64,000 nucleotides of DNA, from the NCBI GenBank assembly GCA_964574325.1, contig CAZNMY010000002.1, positions 62,001-126,000 on the forward strand, read 5' to 3'. This document shows positions 50,599 to 60,215 of the stretch, piece by piece; positions within the stretch are counted from its first letter, which is position 1; every line of letters starts with the position of its first letter. This DNA is from CAMDPA01 sp964574325. GTDB lineage: Bacteria; Pseudomonadota; Alphaproteobacteria; Rhizobiales; Hyphomicrobiaceae. The notes beneath the pieces are model-generated. The model did no database searches. It was not told where the DNA came from and saw nothing but the letters and a program-made list of their open reading frames with translations. Position numbers and translations under genes: made by a program.

Positions 50599-51264
50599 AT
50601 GATACCGAGCAACAGAGGAGACGGCCGCGTGGCAACGAAGGCATCAGCAACAGAACCTACGACCTGGCAAGACCCCAATGCCGTGGAGGTGCACGTTGTA
50701 TTGAATGACATCGAACCAGCGATCTGGCGGCGATTAATCGTGCCGCTCAATACCACGCTCGCCGAACTGCATCACATCCTGCAGGCCGCAATGGGCTGGA
50801 CAGACTCTCACCTGCACGAGTTCGACATCGGCGGTCTGCGCTATGGCGATCCGGACATGCTCAACGAGGATCGCTTCGAAGACGATGCGCAGGCTTTCGA
50901 TGCCGCCCAGGTCCGCCTCAAGGACTTCAGCCGCAAACCCGGCACGGCATTCACCTACATCTATGATTTCGGCGATAACTGGCGCCACACTGTCACCCTG
51001 GAAAAACTGGTCGCAATAACACCAACGCCGAAGACACCAACCTGCATCGCTGGTGCCCGCAGTTGCCCGCCCGAGGACGTCGGCAGCACCAGTGGCTATG
51101 AAGAGTTCCTGCGCGTCCTATCGAGCACTGATCCCGAAGACCGCGAGGAACAGCAGCACCTCAAGCGCTGGAGCGGCGGCAAGTTCGATGCCGAGCGCTT
51201 TGACGCTACCAAGACGGACAAGAAGGTACGGGCGGCATTGAAGAAGCGCATCCGGCTCAAGTGA
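50599..51264 (+). CDS. Plasmid pRiA4b ORF-3 family protein
   Basis: This 221-residue protein matches the family named after rhizobial plasmid pRiA4b: VHVVLNDIEPAIWRRLIVPL near residue 30, HHILQAAMGWTDSHLHEF near 57, YIYDFGDNWRHTVTLEK near 120 and CPPEDVGSTSGYEEFL near 160. The biochemical role is not known. It is often found on plasmids and beside mobile elements. An ATG at 50599 or a GTG at 50629 (with GAGGAG upstream) may be used. Direct repeats flank it, so it may be a small mobile unit or a recombination product. Confidence 0.88.
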   Translation: MIPSNRGDGRVATKASATEPTTWQDPNAVEVHVVLNDIEPAIWRRLIVPLNTTLAELHHILQAAMGWTDSHLHEFDIGGLRYGDPDMLNEDRFEDDAQAFDAAQVRLKDFSRKPGTAFTYIYDFGDNWRHTVTLEKLVAITPTPKTPTCIAGARSCPPEDVGSTSGYEEFLRVLSSTDPEDREEQQHLKRWSGGKFDAERFDATKTDKKVRAALKKRIRLK

Positions 51265-51297
51265 GATCAACGCTGTCAATCGGCAGGATGGGCTACA

Positions 51298-51519
51298 TTA
51301 TCCGGGGCGGCAAAAGCGGGCGAGGCTGTTGTTTGGGCTCGCGCGTATCGACGCCAAGGCTTTCGCCTGTTCCAACGCCTTTGCCATCGGGTCGATAGCG
51401 TTCTTGCGTTTGTTTCGAGATGGCCGTGCCATCGCTACACCTGATCGTGCCACCATCCACGCGCGCATTTCCAGAAGGGGCGGTTGGCGGCCGCGATATG
51501 GTGTCGACTTCGCAGACAT
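51298..51519 (-). CDS. Possible small basic protein
   Basis: This open frame of 73 codons encodes a basic, helix-prone C-terminal part (ARPSRNKRKNAIDPMAKALE, then a QAKALASIRAS stretch) that looks more protein-like than a random frame. An internal ATG before ARPSRNK may be the true start. A second overlapping frame on the same strand (51293-51544) looks less plausible. No family is recognised and the upstream region has no strong ribosome binding site. Confidence 0.25.
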   Translation of the reverse strand: MSAKSTPYRGRQPPLLEMRAWMVARSGVAMARPSRNKRKNAIDPMAKALEQAKALASIRASPNNSLARFCRPG

Positions 51520-51671
51520 CCAATTCCTTGTATTTGTCGGTCATTCGCCCTCACGATTTATATTCACCAAGGTGTAGATACCACAAATAGGTGTAGACTT
51601 CGTAAAGCGCCATCAACTGGACTGAGGTGCCCGTCCAAAGCCGAGACTAGCCACGCACAGACCGGGCTTTC

Positions 51672-51837
51672 GCAGGCACGCATCGCTGCCCGCGTGATGG
51701 ATCGTCACCCGTATGGGCGGAGACCCAGGCCCCGTGCTCTTGCACGGGGACACGCCCGACCCTCGCAATGAGGTCAGAAGATAATCCAACATCACTGCCT
51801 GTCGACTGTACGCCGCCGATTGTTCGCCGGACTACAA
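51672..51837. repeat. Direct repeat copy 2 flanking the pRiA4b-like gene
   Basis: This is the uninterrupted copy of the repeat at 50361-50591. Its hairpin CCCCGTGC-TCTT-GCACGGGG lies at 51730-51749. It lacks the approximately 63-base insert of copy 1. Confidence 0.8.
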
Positions 51838-51868
51838 TTGCTGCTTGGGGATACGGCGACCGCTAGAC

Positions 51869-52393
51869 TTAGTTCTGGCATGCATAGTGTCGCCGCTGCG
51901 TGCGCCGGGCACTGCAGCGCTTGTCGCCGTCGATCTCGGCTTGCAAGATCGGGAGGCCCGCTTCGCGCAACGCAATTCGGACGATTTGGTTGATGGTCCA
52001 ATCGTTGCGCTGAGCAATGGCCTTCATTGAAGAGAACGAGGAGGATGGCAGAATGATTGAGACTGCGTAGGCGTTTGGGTTGATGCGCTGGCGTCCGGAG
52101 AGGCGGTTGTTAATTTGATTTCTTTGAACCAGATGACGGGCGGCGACCTTGACACCGATAAGGGACAGGGCGCGCAGGACGATCAGCCGTAGGGTCAAGC
52201 CGTTGGTCAGGGCGATTTCACCCAGGACGCGCGCGGCCTCCGCATTGAGGGGCACCACGATGCGGCAGGTCGGGGACCGGCGGGATGGCCTCCGGCGCGG
52301 CTTTGTAATGCCGTCAATTAACTTTGAAAAATCGCTCATTAACGAATTATCAACGGTCGTGACACCATATTCAACTATTAGTTGCCGATACAT
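51869..52393 (-). CDS. Unknown protein with two ribbon-helix-helix-like units
   Basis: The protein has up to 174 residues; Met19 at 52339 is a likely start. It has two segments that each read as a strand followed by two helices: RIVVPLNAEAARVLGEIALT with the following LRLIVLRALSLIGV, and YAVSIILPSSSFSSMKAIAQ with TINQIVRIALREAGL. This could be a tandem ribbon-helix-helix repressor in one chain. It is divergent from the giant prepilin-like gene across only 11-65 bases and could regulate it. The assignment is by eye. Confidence 0.5.
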   Translation of the reverse strand: MYRQLIVEYGVTTVDNSLMSDFSKLIDGITKPRRRPSRRSPTCRIVVPLNAEAARVLGEIALTNGLTLRLIVLRALSLIGVKVAARHLVQRNQINNRLSGRQRINPNAYAVSIILPSSSFSSMKAIAQRNDWTINQIVRIALREAGLPILQAEIDGDKRCSARRTQRRHYACQN

Positions 52394-52404
52394 ATTGCGA
52401 ACGC

Positions 52405-55400
52405 ATGAAATTGAGCCGAAAGACCTGTTCCGCCGCGAGCCGGCCTGCCGTCTGTCATGGTGGGCAACGCGGCTTTATGCTGGCACCGCTGCTCTACATG
52501 CTGGCGCTCGGGGGCATTGGCGCGGCTGTTATGTTCTCCGGCTACAGCCAAGTGCTGCGGTCCAACGCCGAGATGACGGCGATCAATACCGTTCGCCAAC
52601 AACTTAATTCCGCCGGACAAACGCTTTCTGCTTCTGCGGTGCTGGATAGCGCAACCAGCACCATCGTGCAGCCACCCAATGTTCAATTGTTCAGCGCAGT
52701 GACCGACACTGCGCGCCTTCCCGGAAATTACGCCGCCGTGAATGCGACGGGTACACCACATAGTTACGGTGTGGTTGATGTGAACACAGGTGTTCGCCAA
52801 CTTGATCCGTGGGGCAAATACTATGTGTATTGCCGCTGGGAAAATCCGGTTTCAAATGCTGCGGCTCCATCCATCATGGTTATCTCGGGTGGTCCTGACG
52901 GATTGCTATCGACCAAATGCGGTGACACCGCCGCACAAGGCGATGACCGTTTAAACAAACTCACTGTCGCCGAAGCCATCAACCGCGCCAATGTGTGGCA
53001 GGTGAATAGTTCATCGCAGGTGAAATTCGGTATTCAAGCCGATGCCGTTAAAGTCAATGATGACGGCTCAATGGAGGCAAAAAGCCTGACGCTTGCAACG
53101 CCGCTTGCCATTACGTCGGGCGGTACAGGTGCAGTCGATGCAGTAGGCGCACGTACCAATTTGAGCGTTCCAAGCAATACCGGTAACGGCGCTAGCGGTT
53201 TATGGGATATCGGTATTTCCGGCAACGCGGCGACGGCAACGGCGTTGCTGACGCCGCGCGACGTGTCAATCGCTGGCTCAAGCGGTTTGGTGGCATCGGC
53301 AATTGCCTTCGACGGCACTGCCGATGTGGCGCTGGCGCTCGGCGGCACACTTGCGATTACCAATGGCGGCACCGGCGCCGTCACGGCAGGCGGCGCCCGC
53401 ACCAATCTCGGCTCCACGGCTATCGGTGACGCTCTCTTCACGACTGCCAACGCTGCGGCGGCACGCACGACACTCGGCGCCACTGCGACGGGTACCGCGC
53501 TATTCACCGCAGCTGATGCTGCTGCGGCGCGCATCACGCTCGGCCTCGGCAGCATGGCGATACAGAATGCCGACAACGTCGCCATAACGGGCGGCACCAT
53601 CAGCGGGGCGGATCTGACCGGTTCGACGATGCCAGGCTCCGGCGTTACCGGAAGTGTCGGCAGTGCCGATACGGTGGCAGCGTCGGGGATCACCGGCATC
53701 GTGTCATTGGCCCAAGGTGGAACCGGCGTCGCGGCCTCGAGCAACGCCAACCTGCGCAACCTGATCGGTACCGACAACGCCAGCAACCTGTTGTCTGGCA
53801 CGCTGTCAGAAGCACGTCTGCCGCTCGTCACTCCAAGTCCGGCCGGTACGTATGGCTGGGGCACAATCGACGCCTATGGACGTGTACTCGAAGCGCGCGA
53901 GATCGCTGCCAATGCGATCACTCAGGGTAATTCCGGGGTCAGCGTTTCCGACACGGGAAGCGATGGCACGGTAACGATCACGACCGAGGGCCTCGCGCGC
54001 CTGACGGTTGGGCCTACTGGCAACGTTGGCATTGGCACCGCAAGCCCGGCCGATAAGCTCGATGTAAATGGCAATGTGCGTGTGCGGGGCGCGGCTGGAT
54101 CGGACCGATCGCTGCTAATGAGCACACTGGGCTCTAACCGTTGGTCGGTCTCGACCAATGCCGTGGCCGAGAGCGGCAGCGATGCGGGCTCCAATTTCGT
54201 CATTACGCGCTATTCGGATGCGGGTACCGCGATCGGCAATGCGCTCGCGATTAGCCGCGCAACGGGAGCGATCTCGACATCCGGCGATATGACAATTGGC
54301 GGTGCAGCGACAGCCACGGGCGGCTTCTACGGCTCCTTCAACGGAACATTCACCGGCACCGTGGTCGGCGGCGTTGCGGTCGCGGGCACGAACGGACAAG
54401 TGCAGTTCAACAATGCGGGCAGCCTCGGCGCCGACTTAGCTTTCCATTGGGATAATAGCACGAAGCGATTAGGCATTGGCACGAACGGCCCGACTAGCGC
54501 ACTCGACGTCGTCAGCGGGCTTATAACAGTCCGCGGAGCTTCTTCCGGATTCAATTTTGGCGGGCGCGATGGAGGTGCGGGCTTCCAATGGTATGCAAAC
54601 CTCGGCAATGCTTCGTTGTGGGACAACACCAATTCTGTCTCCCGCATATTCGTGGCACCGGGCGGAAATGTAGGTATCGGCGCGACGTCTCCGCTCACGA
54701 CGCTAGATGTTCGAGGAACGATCACGGCCGGCAATGCCTCTTCGACGTCTGGCACAATCCTCATGCAAGGATACTACTCGAGCGGTGCTCTTGCGACTTT
54801 CGCCACTGAATATTCCAGCGGCGCTCCCATTATCGGCTATGGCGTTACGCCAAGCACATCCGCGTTAGCAAACTTCCTTTCGTCAACGCCGATCGCCCTG
54901 GGCCGTTCCGCGATTACGGCAAACAGCAACATTACTTTCTACACCGGTGCAACGCAAACCGTCGCTACCGGCTCCGCCGCAACGATGTCACCGGTCATGA
55001 CCATTCTCAATAGCGGCAACGTCGGTATCGGGACGACCGCACCGGCTGCATCATCATTGCTTGACCTGTCTTCCAACACCAAGGGGATGCTGCCGCCGCG
55101 CATGACGACGGCACAGAAGACGGCGATTAGCAGCCCGGCAGCGGGGCTCACGGTTTATGATTCAACGCTCAATCAGCTGGCGGTTTACAACGGCACCGCA
55201 TGGGGTGCAGTAGGCGGTGGCGCCGGTGCGCTTTCGGCGCTCACGGATGTGGCTCTTACATCGACTGCCAACAACGACATCCTCCGCTACGACAGCACGT
55301 CATCGAAGTGGAAAAATGTAAACATCGGCACTGCCATGAGCACCACGACGATGGCTTCGGGCTGGCCGGATGCTATTGTTTGCTATGGCGCAACTGGGGA

Positions 55401-58400
55401 AACAGTTTTGTATCATAGCTACTGGAATACCAGTGGCGGGACTCACACGTATATTACTGGCTTCACAAATTCGACACCAGCTGAAAACTTAAGAGTTGTG
55501 TTCAATAGCACAGGTGTTTGGTCGTCTGTAGGGAATGCAGCAAGCTGGGCGGGGTGGTACGAGACGAATTGCAACAGCGCAGCCAGCACCATCACGACAT
55601 TTTATGCCGCTGGCCGCGCCTTCAACTTCATCGGCTCATCACTCGCAAGTGCAGCAGCGCCATCAGGCGGCGTGCAGTTCAACAATGGCGCCGGCGCGCT
55701 TGCGGGTGATACCGCTCTCATATGGGACAACACGAATAAGCGGCTCGGCATCGGCACTAATGCGCCGAGCACTGCACTCGATGTGCGCGGCACCTCAAAC
55801 GGGATGATAATTTCTGGAACCAGTGCAAATTATATGACCTATGGGTTCGACGGAGCGAATTTTATCGCCACGCCCAGCGGCAGTGGCAACATGATTTTCG
55901 GCTACAATTCCGGGGCGGGACGCACAATAGCCTTCTATTCAGCGGGGACTACTACGCCGCAGCTATCGATACTCGCCAGTGGCAACGTCGGCATCGGCAC
56001 GACTGCGCCGGGGGCCAAGTTGCAAGTATCGGGTGGAACTCTTCTGCTCGACAACTCCCAATACATCACCATGAAGGATTCAGCTGGCGTAGCTGATGAA
56101 ATTCTCGGCGTTTGGTCCGATGACTTCACCAAAATTCTCAGCGCAAAGAATGGTATTGATTTCCAAAACGACGCCGGCAGTACACTTGTTCGGATTCAGG
56201 ATGGCGGCAATGTCGGCATCGGCACGACAGCACCATCAACAGCGCTCGATCTAAATGGTGCACAGACGTTCCGCGGCATGGCCGCACCAGCGGTTTCTCC
56301 GGCAGGCCAAGGCCGCATGTATTTCGACACAACAGCAAACAAGTTCAAAGTCTCACAGAACGGCGGGGCGTACGCGGATTTAGTAGGTGGTGGCAGCGGC
56401 GGAGCAATTTCTTCCCTGTCCGATGTCGTGCTGACCAGCGTGGCCGATAGCGACATCCTCCGCTACGACAGCACGTCATCGAAGTGGAAGAATGTCTCGC
56501 TTGGCGCGGCTCTCTCGGGCACGAGTGCCACGACGACTATGGAGGCGAATTTCCCGGATGCCATCGTATGTACGACTGGGTCGATCAAGCAGTACATGAA
56601 CGCCAACCATTCCGATGGGACCAACCTGTATTATGAGGCGCCATATAGCGCTGTCGGGGGTACGCGATACTGGGTCGGATACAGCTTGTCGACCGGTGCC
56701 TACGCGGCAACGCAATCAAACATGGGAGGTTCGGACTGCGTCACTGGAGCGCTATCGGTGTCCGCTCTCTATGCTGCTGGCAAAGCCTTCAACTTCATCG
56801 GCTCATCACTCGCAAGTGCAGCAGCGCCATCGGGCGGCGTGCAGTTCAACAATGGCGCCGGCGCGCTTGCGGGCGATACGGCGCTCGTCTGGGACAACGC
56901 CAGCAAGGCACTTGGTATCGGCACGGCCACGCCATCGAGCAAGGCCGTGCTTGATCTCTCTAGCACGACCAAAGGCTTCTTGCCGCCGCGCATGACGACG
57001 GCGCAACGCGATGCGATTGCAGCTCCCAGTACTGGTCTGATTGTTTACAACACGACGAACGCCGCGCTCGAAATGTTCAATGGGGCGTCTTGGACGAGTG
57101 TGGGTAGCGCATTGCCGAACGGAGCGATTGCTGCCTTTGCGAGTGCCAGCTGTCCATCTGGCTGGTCCGAGTATACGCCAGCTCGCGGTCGCTTCCTGCG
57201 AGGCATAGACAATGGAGCAGGCCTTGATGCCGGAGGGACGCGCGCGCCAGGACACCAGCAGACTGACGCGACCGCAATTAACGGCCTTTCAGCGACGACG
57301 AATGCCAGCCTGAACATTCTTTCGCCGCAACCCAATACTGGTGGCGCGCATGATTTGTCGCGCGGACCGAGCGCGGGATCCGTTACCCTTGCCTCAACAG
57401 ACACGGAAACACGGCCTTACAACGTGGCGGTGACATTCTGCCAATACAATGGCTCGGGTGGTGGCGGAGGCGCGACCGCTCTTGTTGCGCTATCAGATGT
57501 GGCCATCTCCGGCGCGACCAATGGTCAGGTCCTGACGTACGACAGTACTGCAGGGAAGTGGATCAACCAAGCTGGTGGCGGCACCAGCCAGTGGACGACG
57601 GCAGGAGCCAATATCCATTACAATTCCGGCAACGTCGGCCTCGGTATATCGACACCCGATAACAAACTAACGCTGGCAAGCGGCGGCATCGGCCTAACCT
57701 ACGCAACAGCTACCAATTCGGGTGGCATCGGTCTTGGACCCGACGTGAGTTCAGGCAGCTACAATTTTTCCTACACGAATTCGCAAGGAACTTACCTCAC
57801 TCGACACTACGGAATGACGATACTCCCCAACGCGTCACCGGAAGTCTATCTTGCCGGCTATGGTGGGCTCGGTCTCATTGCTGGCGGCGCAAACCGGCTG
57901 CACATCACTACAGCCGGCAACGTCGGCATCGGTACGACAATTCCTCTGGGCAAGCTCGACGTGCGAAACGGAAGCATTTTGGCCGGGGATGTTTCTTCAA
58001 CGAACGGAAGCGTAATCCTGCAAGGTTACTACTCTGGCACGGATACTACTGCTGTGTTTGGTACGCAGCGATCTAGTGGGGCTCCGGTACTTGGCTATGG
58101 CGTGAGGCCGAGTACGTCGCTGGCTGGATCTTTCCTTTCGTCGTTTACCTTTGCTGGCCCACGTGCAGCGCTTGTCGTTGGCGATTCAGCAACAGCAACT
58201 GGCGACATCAAGTTCTATACAGGAGCGACTCAGACGGTTGCGCCCGGCTCAGCTGTTACCTTATCGCCGGTTATGACGATCCTAAACAACGGCAACGTCG
58301 GTATCGGGACGGTTGCTCCATCGGCCAAACTGCATGTGACAGGTAACAGCAAGATTGAGACTGGCGTACTTGATCTCGATCCCGGTTATTCCATTCGCTG

Positions 58401-60156
58401 GGGCGGTGCAGCGTCCGGGATTTATAGCGGTTCCGGTGTTACTGATATGGTGTTCTCAGTCGGCTCGAGCGAACGAGTCCGTATCAATGGCTCGAGCGGA
58501 AACGTCGGCATCGGGATCGCATCGCCCGGGGCGCTGCTGCACTTGGTCAAGGCTGGGTCTGGCCATAACAGCGAAGGCACGAATGCCCTGCGGATAACGG
58601 ATACAGCGACGGCTGCCGACACAGCGCTGCAGGCCGGCGTCGATACGACACTCCATGCGGGCTACATTCAGGCAATGCAGCCTGCCACATCATGGACCTC
58701 ACGCCCGCTTCTACTGCAAGCGAACGGCGGCAATGTCGGCATTGGCACGACAAACCCGGCGACAATTCTGCATCTCAGGAAAGATCAGACGGCTGCGACC
58801 CGCCTTCTTATCGACAACGTTGGCACCATCGGCGCCTCGACGACTACATCAGTGGCTCTCGGTGAGTCAGGCACCGCGTATGCCGAGTTCAGACGCTTCA
58901 GAGATGGCAGTGGCCTCGCCGAGATCGGCAATAACGGGAACGCTCCGTTCGGCATCTTCGCCAACAATGTCCGTGCAGTGACTGTGCTCGGGAATGGCAA
59001 CGTCGGCATCGGAACGACAAGTCCAGGCAGCGCCTTACATGTCAACACAAACGGGACTGCCAACGAGACGCGTCTGAGCATTGGCACCGGCTATCAAGAC
59101 ACGACCAATGATAACGGTATGCACTTTTATGCCTATTCGGATAACAACAACTACATCGACAGCAAGGTTGGAACCAACGGCAAAACCTACTACCGGACTG
59201 GTCATGGAACCGAAGGGGGGGCAGCGCGCAACTGGATGACAGTTGATGCGGCTACCGGCAACGTGGGCATCGGCTCTACGTCACCAGCAACCAAGCTGGA
59301 TGTCGCGGGTACGATCCGTTCCTCAACCGGCGGAATCCAGTTCCCCGACGGCACGACGCAGACCACGGCGGCGACGGGCGGCGGTGGCAGCGGCTCCAAC
59401 TATCAGAGCTTCACGGCCAGCGGCACTTGGACCAAGCCGGGCAGCGGCAACGTCGCGATGATCGAATGCTGGGGCGGTGGCGGAAGTGGTGGACGCAATT
59501 ACGGCTCAGGCGGCGGCGGCGGGGGTTACAACACCCGGATGATTGCGCTCGCTGTGCTGCCCGCCACAGTCACGGTCACGGTTGGCGCAGGCGGCGCGGC
59601 CAAAGCCGTCAACGGCAATGGTAATGTCGGCGGCAACACCACCTTCGGCAGCTATCTCACCGCTTACGGCGGTGGTGGCGGTGCTGGCAACGCCGGGCAA
59701 GGCGGCGGAGGCGGAGGCGGTCAACTTTCGGCCGGTGCAACCGCATCCGCGAGCTGTACCAACAGTCCGGGCAAGCCCGCGATCACAACAGGCACCACCA
59801 GCTTCACCTGCGGTTACGCCACCTGTTATGGACCAACCTTTATGGGTCAAGGAGGTGGCTGCGCTGTTGATGGCAGCGGCGGCGCCTATTCCACTGCACA
59901 ATCCGGGATAACACATGGGGGCGGTGGTGGCGCCTATTATACAAGTGACATTGGTGCTTCCTCCGTCTATGGCGGCGGCGGCGGTGGTGCTTATCCTGCT
60001 ACTGCGGGCGGCACCTCTTCATTCGGCGGTAACGGCGGTGCAGCGGCGAGCGGCAACGCGACCAACGGTGCCCAGCCGGGTGGCGGTGGTGGCGCGTCAC
60101 TAAGCGGTACCAGCGGCGCTGGCGGCGCTGGCCAATGCAACGTCACTGTCTGGTAG
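52405..60156 (+). CDS. Giant prepilin-like/phage-tail-fibre-like surface protein (2583 residues)
   Basis: Residues 20-50 (QRGFMLAPLLYMLALGGIGA) form a type IV prepilin-style signal with a likely cleavage after Gly23 and a long hydrophobic helix. Residues 50-210 resemble a minor-pilin domain (PilV-like). The rest is tail-fibre-like: about 15 units of the GNVGIGTTxPxxKLDV type, two LPPRMTTAQ modules, a collar-like segment (AAFASASCPSGWSEYTPARG, then GRFLRGIDNG) near 1575 and a glycine-rich C-terminus (about 2360-2583). It is probably a pilus-tip or surface adhesin used for mating-pair contact or attachment. Repeated units in the DNA could recombine. No shufflon recombinase is present. The Glu5 of mature pilins is absent. 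Confidence 0.75.
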   Translation: MKLSRKTCSAASRPAVCHGGQRGFMLAPLLYMLALGGIGAAVMFSGYSQVLRSNAEMTAINTVRQQLNSAGQTLSASAVLDSATSTIVQPPNVQLFSAVTDTARLPGNYAAVNATGTPHSYGVVDVNTGVRQLDPWGKYYVYCRWENPVSNAAAPSIMVISGGPDGLLSTKCGDTAAQGDDRLNKLTVAEAINRANVWQVNSSSQVKFGIQADAVKVNDDGSMEAKSLTLATPLAITSGGTGAVDAVGARTNLSVPSNTGNGASGLWDIGISGNAATATALLTPRDVSIAGSSGLVASAIAFDGTADVALALGGTLAITNGGTGAVTAGGARTNLGSTAIGDALFTTANAAAARTTLGATATGTALFTAADAAAARITLGLGSMAIQNADNVAITGGTISGADLTGSTMPGSGVTGSVGSADTVAASGITGIVSLAQGGTGVAASSNANLRNLIGTDNASNLLSGTLSEARLPLVTPSPAGTYGWGTIDAYGRVLEAREIAANAITQGNSGVSVSDTGSDGTVTITTEGLARLTVGPTGNVGIGTASPADKLDVNGNVRVRGAAGSDRSLLMSTLGSNRWSVSTNAVAESGSDAGSNFVITRYSDAGTAIGNALAISRATGAISTSGDMTIGGAATATGGFYGSFNGTFTGTVVGGVAVAGTNGQVQFNNAGSLGADLAFHWDNSTKRLGIGTNGPTSALDVVSGLITVRGASSGFNFGGRDGGAGFQWYANLGNASLWDNTNSVSRIFVAPGGNVGIGATSPLTTLDVRGTITAGNASSTSGTILMQGYYSSGALATFATEYSSGAPIIGYGVTPSTSALANFLSSTPIALGRSAITANSNITFYTGATQTVATGSAATMSPVMTILNSGNVGIGTTAPAASSLLDLSSNTKGMLPPRMTTAQKTAISSPAAGLTVYDSTLNQLAVYNGTAWGAVGGGAGALSALTDVALTSTANNDILRYDSTSSKWKNVNIGTAMSTTTMASGWPDAIVCYGATGETVLYHSYWNTSGGTHTYITGFTNSTPAENLRVVFNSTGVWSSVGNAASWAGWYETNCNSAASTITTFYAAGRAFNFIGSSLASAAAPSGGVQFNNGAGALAGDTALIWDNTNKRLGIGTNAPSTALDVRGTSNGMIISGTSANYMTYGFDGANFIATPSGSGNMIFGYNSGAGRTIAFYSAGTTTPQLSILASGNVGIGTTAPGAKLQVSGGTLLLDNSQYITMKDSAGVADEILGVWSDDFTKILSAKNGIDFQNDAGSTLVRIQDGGNVGIGTTAPSTALDLNGAQTFRGMAAPAVSPAGQGRMYFDTTANKFKVSQNGGAYADLVGGGSGGAISSLSDVVLTSVADSDILRYDSTSSKWKNVSLGAALSGTSATTTMEANFPDAIVCTTGSIKQYMNANHSDGTNLYYEAPYSAVGGTRYWVGYSLSTGAYAATQSNMGGSDCVTGALSVSALYAAGKAFNFIGSSLASAAAPSGGVQFNNGAGALAGDTALVWDNASKALGIGTATPSSKAVLDLSSTTKGFLPPRMTTAQRDAIAAPSTGLIVYNTTNAALEMFNGASWTSVGSALPNGAIAAFASASCPSGWSEYTPARGRFLRGIDNGAGLDAGGTRAPGHQQTDATAINGLSATTNASLNILSPQPNTGGAHDLSRGPSAGSVTLASTDTETRPYNVAVTFCQYNGSGGGGGATALVALSDVAISGATNGQVLTYDSTAGKWINQAGGGTSQWTTAGANIHYNSGNVGLGISTPDNKLTLASGGIGLTYATATNSGGIGLGPDVSSGSYNFSYTNSQGTYLTRHYGMTILPNASPEVYLAGYGGLGLIAGGANRLHITTAGNVGIGTTIPLGKLDVRNGSILAGDVSSTNGSVILQGYYSGTDTTAVFGTQRSSGAPVLGYGVRPSTSLAGSFLSSFTFAGPRAALVVGDSATATGDIKFYTGATQTVAPGSAVTLSPVMTILNNGNVGIGTVAPSAKLHVTGNSKIETGVLDLDPGYSIRWGGAASGIYSGSGVTDMVFSVGSSERVRINGSSGNVGIGIASPGALLHLVKAGSGHNSEGTNALRITDTATAADTALQAGVDTTLHAGYIQAMQPATSWTSRPLLLQANGGNVGIGTTNPATILHLRKDQTAATRLLIDNVGTIGASTTTSVALGESGTAYAEFRRFRDGSGLAEIGNNGNAPFGIFANNVRAVTVLGNGNVGIGTTSPGSALHVNTNGTANETRLSIGTGYQDTTNDNGMHFYAYSDNNNYIDSKVGTNGKTYYRTGHGTEGGAARNWMTVDAATGNVGIGSTSPATKLDVAGTIRSSTGGIQFPDGTTQTTAATGGGGSGSNYQSFTASGTWTKPGSGNVAMIECWGGGGSGGRNYGSGGGGGGYNTRMIALAVLPATVTVTVGAGGAAKAVNGNGNVGGNTTFGSYLTAYGGGGGAGNAGQGGGGGGGQLSAGATASASCTNSPGKPAITTGTTSFTCGYATCYGPTFMGQGGGCAVDGSGGAYSTAQSGITHGGGGGAYYTSDIGASSVYGGGGGGAYPATAGGTSSFGGNGGAAASGNATNGAQPGGGGGASLSGTSGAGGAGQCNVTVW
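55618..55712 (+). repeat. Near-identical 95-bp internal repeat of the giant gene, copy 1
   Basis: It matches 56785-56879 at 93 of 95 bases and encodes FNFIGSSLASAAAPSGGVQF followed by NNGAGALAGD. Nearby blocks (for example GACATCCTCCGCTACGACAG at 55276 and 56452) are also repeated at about the same 1.17-kb distance. Confidence 0.9.
56785..56879 (+). repeat. Near-identical 95-bp internal repeat of the giant gene, copy 2
   Basis: This is the partner of 55618-55712, differing at two positions. Recombination between the copies would delete or duplicate about 1.17 kb, which is 389 codons and keeps the reading frame. Confidence 0.9.
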
Positions 60157-60215
60157 TGGTTCAAGATAATTCAATTGATTTTTTTCTCTGATGCGATTTT
60201 CGAAGGAGTCTCCCG

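Larger units (their letters stand above)
51265..51868. other. Intergenic region, partly repeat, possible short ORF
   Basis: The right part is direct repeat copy 2. The left part has a weak minus-strand ORF, listed separately. From 51545 to 51670 I see nothing beyond A+T-richer sequence near 51550-51610, which could be a promoter. Confidence 0.35.

Noticed and set aside
53034..53864. 276-codon minus-strand frame inside the giant gene
   Set aside because: Pro/Ala/Val-rich antisense shadow of repetitive coding sequence.
52405..60156. Prophage tail operon
   Set aside because: No tail, baseplate, capsid, terminase or lysis genes are present; the N-terminus is prepilin-like and the neighbours are a cytochrome and a regulator.
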